The position numbers and the translations under genes were made by a program. Of a DNA stretch of 8,111 bases, positions 1 through 4,552 are shown one piece after another (the stretch's first letter is position 1; each line of letters begins with the position of its first letter). The DNA lies in the NCBI GenBank assembly GCA_031289385.1, contig JAITPP010000130.1:1-8111 (forward strand), in the 5' to 3' direction. The DNA is from Prevotellaceae bacterium. Lineage in GTDB: Bacteria; Bacteroidota; Bacteroidia; Bacteroidales; UBA932. The notes under the pieces were generated by a model. That model was not told where the DNA came from, ran no database searches, and saw nothing but the letters and a program-made list of their open reading frames with translations.

Positions 1-1
1 T

Positions 2-274
2 CTTTACGGTAAGGTATTGGGCATGACAAAAGATTGTATTACATACGAAGGCAATACAGTAGAAGAATTGGAAACAGATTTCAAAAACGCAATAGACAGC
101 TACATAGAAGGCTGTAAAGAATTAGGCATTAAACCGCGCAAAGCCTACAATGGCGTTTTAAATGTGAGAATACCTTCGGAAATACATTGTAAGGTTGCTA
201 TGTATGCCGAAGCCACAGGCAAAAGTATTAATTCATTTATAAGAGAATCAATAGAATTGAGAATTAATGGTTAG
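2..274 (+). CDS. hicB: HicB-family antitoxin, 5' end truncated by window edge
   Basis: This is the C-terminal 90 residues of a HicB-type antitoxin. In the family, HicB neutralises the HicA mRNA interferase and represses its own promoter. The visible protein begins LYGKVLGMTKDCITYEGNTV, matching the end of the HicB partial-RNase-H-like fold, then the acidic helix EELETDFKNAIDSYIEGCKELG. The C-terminus (NVRIPSEIHCKVAMYAEATG followed by KSINSFIRESIEL) is a ribbon-helix-helix DNA-binding segment of Arc/CopG type. The frame is open to the left edge, so the TTG at 17 and the ATG at 23 are internal codons and the true start lies upstream. HicA, usually next to hicB, is not in the window and would have to lie to the left. 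The last codons and the TAG stop lie in a short repeat also found at the end of the VWA gene. Family assignment is secure; toxin-antitoxin activity is inferred. Confidence 0.88.
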   Translation, partial: LYGKVLGMTKDCITYEGNTVEELETDFKNAIDSYIEGCKELGIKPRKAYNGVLNVRIPSEIHCKVAMYAEATGKSINSFIRESIELRING

Positions 275-385
275 TGATTAATGGTTAATGTTTAAATACT
301 AATGTAGGAATGTAGAAATTAAGAAATGTAGAAATGACTAACGACTAAATACGGAATACAGAATACTAACGACTGAATAGCTAAT
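263..385 (+). repeat. Stop-rich short-repeat intergenic DNA after hicB
   Basis: The unit ATTAATGGTTA occurs at 263-273 and again at 277-287, a 14-nt period. It is followed by three variants of AATGTAGNAAT and then by ACGACTAAATACGGAATAC and AATACTAACGACTGAAT. The 20 bases at 271-290 are the exact reverse complement of 6332-6351. The array covers the hicB stop codon and fills nearly all the gap to the next gene. No promoter or intrinsic terminator is apparent in it. Confidence 0.7.
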
Positions 386-411
386 AACTTAAAAAAAAAG
401 AAAAAAATATT

Positions 412-606
412 ATGAGTTTATTAATATTTTTACTTGCCGGCTGGTTCGCTTTTTGGTATATATCCAAAAAAGAAGAACGCAAAGAACACCGCTATTGGAG
501 TGAAAAAGAAATAGAAAAACGCGCCGAAGAAAAAGAACGCCAACGCAAAGAAAATTTATATCGTCGTTGGGGCGTTGAACCCGAAAATGAAAATCAGACT
601 GAATAA
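412..606 (+). CDS. Small single-pass membrane protein with charged coiled-coil tail (64 aa), unknown function
   Basis: I do not recognise a family. The 64 residues split into two parts. Residues 2-17 (SLLIFLLAGWFAFWYI) are hydrophobic and should form one membrane-spanning helix or anchor. Residues 18-60 are highly charged (KKEERKEHRYWSEKEIEKRA and on), rich in Glu, Lys and Arg, and likely a cytoplasmic helix or coiled coil. The ATG at 412 follows a purine-rich A tract with one G (391-407), a weak ribosome-binding context usual in Bacteroidota. Support for coding comes from the clear amphipathic/hydrophobic partition and the absence of stops. It lies 137 nt downstream of hicB on the same strand. 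It could share hicB's transcript, but nothing links them functionally. A chance ORF is possible though less likely. Confidence 0.6.
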   Translation: MSLLIFLLAGWFAFWYISKKEERKEHRYWSEKEIEKRAEEKERQRKENLYRRWGVEPENENQTE

Positions 607-640
607 TATATTTGTCTATTTTATTATCTAATATGTAGAA

Positions 641-648
641 TATATTTG
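641..648 (+). promoter_or_regulatory. Possible Bacteroidota -7 element upstream of small ORF
   Basis: TATATTTG matches the TAnnTTTG -7 consensus of Bacteroidota sigma-ABfr promoters. A TTTG at 611-614 could be the -33 element, but the 26-nt spacer is longer than usual. If real, transcription would begin at or very near the ATG at 653, giving a leaderless mRNA or the 5' end of a small RNA. Matches this short are common in AT-rich DNA. Confidence 0.25.
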
Positions 649-652
649 CTGC

Positions 653-787
653 ATGATATCGCAGCAATATACAAAAAATCTAATCATCAACGATTTTGCT
701 GCCGACGTACTAAACGAGTCGGCAACACTTATGCTGCAACACCAAAACAGCGAAGCACCCGCAATCGGTGCATTTCATCTAACCTAA
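653..787 (+). CDS. Candidate 44-aa small protein (alternatively a structured small RNA)
   Basis: From the ATG at 653 a frame of 44 codons runs to TAA at 785-787. It encodes a protein starting MISQQYTKNLIINDFAADVL and ending APAIGAFHLT. The composition is balanced and globular-looking, unlike chance translations of the flanks. GC content is 42% (57/135), well above the very AT-rich sequence on either side. I do not recognise the protein. The same stretch contains three consecutive inverted repeats: TGCTGC/GCAGCA (647-652 with 661-666), TGCCGAC/GTCGGCA (700-706 with 718-724) and GCACC/GGTGC (755-759 with 767-771). It could therefore be a folded RNA, or a remnant of a larger gene. The preceding in-frame stop is at 629-631, so the ORF cannot extend far upstream. 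Confidence 0.35.
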   Translation: MISQQYTKNLIINDFAADVLNESATLMLQHQNSEAPAIGAFHLT

Positions 788-857
788 ATTTAAAATTTTT
801 CTTATTATTAAACAATTATGTATTCATTTTTATGATTTTTTTGTTAGTAGAAAATGG

Positions 858-937
858 AGTTAGAAAGTTAGAAAGTTTGTAAAGTTTATCAAGTTAGAAA
901 GTTTGTAAAGTTAGAAAGTTTTTAAAGTTATAAAGTT
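858..937 (+). repeat. Degenerate AGTTAGAAAGTTTGTAA tandem array
   Basis: About 80 bases consist of variants of GTTAGAAAGTT, GTTTGTAAAGTT and GTTATAAAGTTT in tandem. AAGTTAGAAAGTTTGTAAAG occurs twice, near 865-884 and again at 892-911. The sequence is AT-rich with in-frame stops and does not resemble CRISPR, because units abut with no unique spacers. Confidence 0.75.
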
Positions 938-939
938 TT

Positions 940-991
940 TTTGTGTCCTTTGTGTTTATTTATTTTTGTTTCTAACCACAAAGGACACAAA
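940..991. repeat. Perfect 15-bp inverted repeat (TTTGTGTCCTTTGTG)
   Basis: TTTGTGTCCTTTGTG at 940-954 is the exact reverse complement of CACAAAGGACACAAA at 977-991, separated by 22 bases. Each arm itself holds a repeated TTTGTG. The element lies between convergent transcription units, so it may act as a bidirectional transcript-end structure. No U tract follows the stem on either strand (the T run at 935-942 precedes it on the + strand), so it is not a textbook intrinsic terminator. It may be a dispersed intergenic repeat. Confidence 0.8.
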
Positions 992-1048
992 GAAAACACA
1001 ACGCACACAAATTTTTATTCGGCACAATTAATTCGTAATTGTTTTCTT

Positions 1049-1085
1049 ATCTGCGTAAATCCGTTTAATCTGCGTTATCTGCGTG
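1049..1085 (+). repeat. ATCTGCGT short tandem array
   Basis: Four imperfect copies of a 9-10 nt unit lie head to tail: ATCTGCGTA, AATCCGTTT, AATCTGCGTT and ATCTGCGTG. From memory, similar ATCTGCGT-type strings occur in intergenic DNA of many Bacteroidota assemblies. That recollection was not checked here. Confidence 0.65.
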
Positions 1086-1121
1086 CCTGTAATTTGTTAA
1101 TTATTAATTATTAATTGATTT

Positions 1122-2195
1122 CTAATTAGTTATCTTATGCAGTCGTACATCGAAGAATAGCGGCGTGTAGGGTTGTATTATTGTTGAGCCTGTTGATGTT
1201 TGTACTGTTTCGCCGTATTCATTTACACTTGTTGTTGTGCCGCTGTTGCCGTTGACGCCGTATCCCCATTCAGACCTGAAAAATCCTATTCCTGCGTCGC
1301 CTGTTTTTAATTGTTGTACTATTTTGTCAAATCCGTAAACAGAACTTCCAGAGCCTATTGTAAACGATAGGGTGTCGTACGAGCGCGACGGGTCGTAGAT
1401 ATTATGGGCTTTTGCGCTGTCGATAATATTTGTATCGAAAACAAATCCGTCGAGAAATCTTCCTACATAAGTTACATAAACCGTTTTGCCGTCGATTGCG
1501 CTTGCGGTATCTTTTTCAATAGGTACGTTAACGCCTAAGCTATCAACCGTCCACGTGGTGTCGGGGGCTACGAAAGTTGTTTTGTAATACATTCCGTATA
1601 TTAACGAATCGGTAATTTCGGGATAATATGTATCGCGATATTCGATAACTTGATTTAGTTCATAATCTTGCGGAATATCGATAACTTCGCTCAGGGTAAT
1701 ATCAAGAATATAACTTGCATACCCGCTTTGCTGGCTTGACGAGCCGGCGGCACTGAGCAATCGCGGCGGAACTATTAAGCGATATTTTGCTCCTACTTTC
1801 ATTTTAGGAAATATATCTGCCAAACATCTTGCCATATACAGTTCATCAACATAGCCGAAGTTGGGTACGTAATGCACTGTTTGCATGTTTGAATTGTACA
1901 AACCGTATTGTATGGCTTGGTTTTTTTCGGTTACGGAAAGCACTGTTTCGTCGAGGCTGCGCTGTGTTTGTTCCCATTTTACCCAATCGCCTTTTTTGGG
2001 TGTTGCGCCTGTGCCTTCATTTATTCTAATTACATAATAACCTAACTCGGTAGGTTGAATACTATCCAAATGTACAACTGTGATGTACGCTTTCAGCAAT
2101 CTGTCTTGAATATCTTCGATTGATTCCTGTTCTTCTTTTGCACACGACATCATAAACATTGATGTCAGGGCTAATAATAGAATTTGTTTCTTCAT
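1122..2195 (-). CDS. Two-domain FKBP-type peptidyl-prolyl isomerase lipoprotein (357 aa)
   Basis: This is a predicted envelope lipoprotein. MKKQILLLALTSMFMMSC is a signal peptide with the lipid-attached Cys at 18, followed by an acidic AKEEQE stretch. Two FKBP-like units follow. The first (about 55-172) is degenerate: it keeps the VGAKYRLIVPP strand near 134-144 but lacks the FD and Tyr active-site positions. The second (about 236-355) is well preserved, with VTYVGRFLDGFVFDTN (Phe253-Asp254), a GFDKIVQQLKTGD helix (288-300) and WGYG with Tyr312. It is therefore the most likely active isomerase of the three FKBP genes. It has an insertion of about 20 residues in the loop after Tyr312. It is the last gene of the DHH-FKBP cluster, starting 27 nt after the previous stop and behind a possible internal promoter. 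Family call is strong; substrates are unknown. Confidence 0.9.
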   Translation of the reverse strand: MKKQILLLALTSMFMMSCAKEEQESIEDIQDRLLKAYITVVHLDSIQPTELGYYVIRINEGTGATPKKGDWVKWEQTQRSLDETVLSVTEKNQAIQYGLYNSNMQTVHYVPNFGYVDELYMARCLADIFPKMKVGAKYRLIVPPRLLSAAGSSSQQSGYASYILDITLSEVIDIPQDYELNQVIEYRDTYYPEITDSLIYGMYYKTTFVAPDTTWTVDSLGVNVPIEKDTASAIDGKTVYVTYVGRFLDGFVFDTNIIDSAKAHNIYDPSRSYDTLSFTIGSGSSVYGFDKIVQQLKTGDAGIGFFRSEWGYGVNGNSGTTTSVNEYGETVQTSTGSTIIQPYTPLFFDVRLHKITN

Positions 2196-2214
2196 TTTTA
2201 TTTATTTTGATTTA

Positions 2215-2222
2215 CAAAAGTA
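2215..2222 (-). promoter_or_regulatory. Possible internal -7 promoter element (TACTTTTG)
   Basis: Read on the - strand, TACTTTTG fits the Bacteroidota -7 consensus TAnnTTTG. It begins immediately after the TAA of the upstream FKBP gene and lies 19 nt before the ATG of the last one. A TTG sits 23 nt upstream, an acceptable but imperfect -33 element. The same octamer precedes the phosphoesterase gene at 4356-4363. It could give the last gene its own transcript. Confidence 0.35.
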
Positions 2223-2783
2223 TTAATTCTTTTTTATTTTGGTAACAATTATTTGAAAAATTAACGGAGAGCCTGCCGGCACCGCTCCTATCCTATTGTC
2301 GCCATAAGCCAATCGCGACGGAAAAAATATTAAGGCGTTTTCATATTCGTTCATCATTGTTAATCCTATATCCAAGCCTTTTATGTAATTATTTTTTCCT
2401 GCAACGCCTTTTTCTTCGCCTCGTCCAATCATTCCTTCAAGTCCGCACTGTTGGGCTATGCTATCTACATTTGTTACAAAAACATTGCCTTCGTTCATAT
2501 AACTGTTAATATTTGTTGAATTAAGAATTGCGCCGACATAATAAAAATTTACCGAATCGCCTTTTTCGATTTTGTTGTTTGTATTACCAACATCAAACGA
2601 AAGTTTAATAACTCCATCAAGTATTACAGAATCAACAATATTCATCCGTCCTGTGGTGTCTGAAATTGCATTCAGATAGAATGTTGATATTGTTTTATCT
2701 TCGGTGTTTATTACGGTTTGTTCATCAGAGCAAGCATAAAACAGCGTTGCAAATATTAATATTTTCGATAATATATTTTTCAT
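2223..2783 (-). CDS. FKBP-type peptidyl-prolyl isomerase-like lipoprotein (186 aa)
   Basis: MKNILSKILIFATLFYAC is a lipoprotein signal peptide with the modified Cys at 18, so the protein should be anchored in the envelope. One FKBP domain covers about 72-184. VNFYYVGAI is the first core strand. YIKGLDIGLTMMNEYENALI (133-152) is the helix and following strand. FPSRLAYGDNRIGAVPAGSP followed by LIFQIIVTKI is the C-terminal core. Tyr160 of the LAYG motif is kept, but the usual FD pair is replaced by Phe-Val (VFVTN, 101-105), so catalysis may be weakened. The start codon overlaps the stop of the preceding FKBP gene by ATGA, implying translational coupling. Size and layout resemble GldI-type gliding-associated FKBP lipoproteins, but no other gliding gene is present, so I do not assign that name. 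Confidence 0.88.
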   Translation of the reverse strand: MKNILSKILIFATLFYACSDEQTVINTEDKTISTFYLNAISDTTGRMNIVDSVILDGVIKLSFDVGNTNNKIEKGDSVNFYYVGAILNSTNINSYMNEGNVFVTNVDSIAQQCGLEGMIGRGEEKGVAGKNNYIKGLDIGLTMMNEYENALIFFPSRLAYGDNRIGAVPAGSPLIFQIIVTKIKKN

Positions 2784-3340
2784 TTCACTTCTAAAACTTT
2801 AATGTCATAAACTAAAATTGAGCGCGGCGGAATGTTGTTGCTGTCGCCGATAACGCCATGTGCCAAATGCGGTGGAAAAATCAATATGGCGCGTTCTTTG
2901 TCTTCGATAAGTATAAGCGCAGAGTGCAAGCCCGATACGGCATTTTGTAATTCGGTTTTTTCCGAAAGTTCGTTGCTTTTGTTCACTATAAAAATCAGCG
3001 GATTGTATTCTGTATATGTGTAACATAGCGTTCCGTCGAGCAGACTTATTGTAGCCTCCAAAGCCACCGCCGAGCCTTCCTGAATTTTTGTTCCGTTTCC
3101 CTGTTCGATACGTGCAATCCAAAAGCCGCTTTCGTCGAACGTTGCCGTTAAATTCTGACGGCGCAAAAACGATTCTATCCTGTCTTTGTCTTTTTCGCTT
3201 AAAAATTTGTTTATTCTTTCGATACTTTCGCGCGGATTTACATCAATATACTGCTGCAATTTTTTGTCATCGGCAGTATTTGCACAGGCTAAGCCAAGCA
3301 AAACAAGCAATATATTAACTGCGACATAGACTTTTTTCAT
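2780..3340 (-). CDS. Degenerate FKBP-type lipoprotein (186 aa), overlaps phosphoesterase gene
   Basis: I chose the ATG at 3340 because it gives a clean lipoprotein signal, MKKVYVAVNILLVLLGLAC, with Cys at 19. An upstream in-frame ATG at 3382 would add a 14-residue basic extension and lengthen the overlap with the phosphoesterase from 26 to 68 nt. After a charged helical linker (about 25-70), one FKBP-like domain runs from about 88 to 184. VSGLHSALILIEDKERAILI, FPPHLAHG and NNIPPRSILVYDIKVLEV are the helix and C-terminal core. The active-site Tyr of LAYG is replaced by His (LAHG, 159-162) and the FD pair by Cys-Tyr. Isomerase activity is therefore doubtful, and a binding or chaperone role is more likely. 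It is the first of three FKBP genes and ends in an ATGA overlap with the next. Confidence 0.82.
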   Translation of the reverse strand: MKKVYVAVNILLVLLGLACANTADDKKLQQYIDVNPRESIERINKFLSEKDKDRIESFLRRQNLTATFDESGFWIARIEQGNGTKIQEGSAVALEATISLLDGTLCYTYTEYNPLIFIVNKSNELSEKTELQNAVSGLHSALILIEDKERAILIFPPHLAHGVIGDSNNIPPRSILVYDIKVLEVK

Positions 3341-4340
3341 ATTTTTCAAATATTTTTTCGATTTCATTACCACATTCATCATAGGTACAAAACATTTTTC
3401 CGCCTGCCGCGTTTTTGTGTCCGCCGCCGTTGAAATGTTTTCGCGCTAATTTATTTACATCAAAATTTCCTTGCGAACGCAGCGACATTTTAAGATAATC
3501 TTCTTTTTCAACCAGCAACAGCGACAGCACAATTCCTTTTATCGACAACGGATAGTTTACAAATCCTTCGGTATCACCTATTTTGAAATCAAATTGTTTC
3601 AAATCGTTTCGCGAAAGCAAAATATATGCCGCATGATATTCGGGCAAAACAACCATTTTCGACAAGGCTTGTCCAAGCAATTTCATGCGGTTTTCGCTGA
3701 AATTATCGTAAACTAAATGCGTAATTTTTTCTTTATCAACGCCACATTCCAATAAATTTGCTATGATTTTGAAAAAATCGGGATACGACGAACTGTGCGA
3801 AAACATTCCGCTATCAGTCATCATGCCGCAAAATAATGCTTCGGCAGTTTTCTTTGTAAATATTTTTGTGCCGAGCAGCTTCACGCCAATCCTATACACC
3901 AATTCGGCTGTAGAACTGACAGGATAATATGAAAATTTCAAATCAAATTCGTCTTTTGGGGCAATGTGATGGTCGATAAGTATTCGGGGAACGGTGGTTT
4001 CTCTGACAATTTTTTCGAGAATATCTATTCTGTCGAGCGCGTTAAAATCTAAACAAAATATAACATCTGCGTTTTTTATGGCTGCACGTGCCAGCGATTT
4101 TTTTTCGGTGTAAACAACAATTTTTTCGCTGTCGGCAATCCATTTCAAAAAATCGGGAAAATTGTTTGAAACGATAACCGTACTGCTAATTTTCAGTTTT
4201 TTGAGAATATGCGACAAAGCAACCGACGAACCTATCGCATCGCCATCGGGATTTGTATGCGTAATAATGGCTGCACGTTTTGCCAAGTGCAGATATTCGT
4301 TAAGTTGAGCGTATTGTTTTTTTGTAAACAGATTTTTCAT
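3315..4340 (-). CDS. nrnA: DHH/DHHA1 phosphoesterase, NrnA-like (nanoRNase / pAp phosphatase) (341 aa)
   Basis: This is a cytoplasmic Mn-dependent phosphoesterase of the RecJ-related DHH superfamily. Proteins of this size and layout in the NrnA branch degrade very short RNAs to mononucleotides, and many dephosphorylate 3'-phosphoadenosine 5'-phosphate. All metal-binding motifs are visible: THTNPDGDAIGSS (27-39; His28, Asp32, Asp34), FCLDFNALDRI with Asp98, the namesake DHH at 123-125, and CGMMTDSGMF with Asp176. The C-terminal DHHA1 domain carries GGGHKNAAGG (305-314), the substrate-binding signature. Full length, no frameshift. It leads the cluster with the FKBP lipoproteins and overlaps the first by at least 26 nt. 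The -7-like TACTTTTG at 4356-4363 lies 15 nt before the ATG. Family is certain; oligoribonuclease versus pAp phosphatase preference cannot be decided from sequence. Confidence 0.93.
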   Translation of the reverse strand: MKNLFTKKQYAQLNEYLHLAKRAAIITHTNPDGDAIGSSVALSHILKKLKISSTVIVSNNFPDFLKWIADSEKIVVYTEKKSLARAAIKNADVIFCLDFNALDRIDILEKIVRETTVPRILIDHHIAPKDEFDLKFSYYPVSSTAELVYRIGVKLLGTKIFTKKTAEALFCGMMTDSGMFSHSSSYPDFFKIIANLLECGVDKEKITHLVYDNFSENRMKLLGQALSKMVVLPEYHAAYILLSRNDLKQFDFKIGDTEGFVNYPLSIKGIVLSLLLVEKEDYLKMSLRSQGNFDVNKLARKHFNGGGHKNAAGGKMFCTYDECGNEIEKIFEKYEKSLCRS

Positions 4341-4355
4341 TTTGCATTAAAGCCC

Positions 4356-4363
4356 CAAAAGTA
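4356..4363 (-). promoter_or_regulatory. Possible -7 promoter element for the phosphoesterase-FKBP operon
   Basis: On the - strand TACTTTTG matches the Bacteroidota -7 consensus TAnnTTTG and ends 15 nt before the ATG at 4340, implying a leader of about 10 nt. No TTTG or TTG lies at the usual 19-21 nt spacing upstream, so the -33 half is absent or weak. The same octamer occurs before the last FKBP gene. Confidence 0.35.
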
Positions 4364-4430
4364 ATTAAAATTTGGTAATATCTTTATTCTTTTCGCAAAA
4401 CATAACTTAATTTCACAATAGAAAAGAAAT

Positions 4431-4552
4431 CAATTACTAAATCAATTACGAATTACGAATTAAAAATTACGAACCGAAACTCGACGAAACCAATTACGGA
4501 ATTACTGAATACGTAATACCGACTTACGACTTATAACTTACGACTTACGACT
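4431..4552 (-). repeat. AATTACGA / ACTTACG short-repeat array overlapping the mutase 3' end
   Basis: Two degenerate families lie here. From 4431 to about 4505 there are copies of CAATTACGAATTACGAATTA and variants. From 4521 to 4552 a 7-nt unit, ACTTACG, repeats with one ACTTATA variant. The second array enters the mutase gene: its stop at 4538-4540 and its last four sense codons lie within it. The array fills most of the 197-nt gap to the phosphoesterase gene. Confidence 0.7.

Larger units (their letters stand above)
788..1121. other. Convergent intergenic region made of several repeat types; no gene seen
   Basis: These 334 bases separate the + strand genes from the 3' end of the - strand FKBP operon. 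From left to right they contain an AT-rich stretch, the AGTTAGAAAGTTT array, a perfect 15-bp inverted repeat, a small AT-rich hairpin, the ATCTGCGT array, and a TTAATTA run ending at the stop of the last FKBP gene. The small hairpin has arms ACAATTA and TAATTGT at 1024-1030 and 1036-1042, followed by TTTT. I see no coding frame, tRNA or promoter worth calling here. Transcription from both sides must end in this region, but no canonical GC-rich stem followed by a U tract is visible. Confidence 0.7.

Noticed and set aside
17..25. TTG (17) or ATG (23) as the hicB start codon
   Set aside because: The frame stays open to base 2 and encodes LYGKV just before, which aligns with the conserved interior of HicB. 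The gene is truncated by the window edge.
410..667. 85-residue - strand frame opposite the small membrane protein
   Set aside because: It is antisense to the 64-residue gene and has the hydrophobic, Phe/Leu-rich composition expected from the complement of Glu/Lys codons.
646..882. 78-residue + strand frame from a TTG
   Set aside because: It is a shifted reading of the 653-787 island, Arg/Cys-rich, that then runs into AT-rich DNA and the start of the AGTTAGAAAGTTT array. The frame beginning at 653 gives a more protein-like product.
1024..1045. Intrinsic terminator (ACAATTA/TAATTGT stem followed by TTTT)
   Set aside because: The stem is 7 bp and mostly A-T, and the T run is only four bases, which is too weak to call in such AT-rich DNA.
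858..1085. CRISPR array
   Set aside because: The repeats are short, degenerate and directly abutting, with no uniform unique spacers, and no cas gene is present.
2223..2783. Naming the gene gldI
   Set aside because: Size and lipoprotein nature fit, but no other gliding or type IX secretion gene is in view, and FKBP lipoproteins are common in non-gliding Bacteroidota.
2805..3122. 105-residue - strand frame overlapping the first FKBP gene
   Set aside because: It is an alternate frame inside the FKBP gene, rich in Arg and Gly, with no signal peptide or domain. The overlapped frame has clear FKBP motifs.
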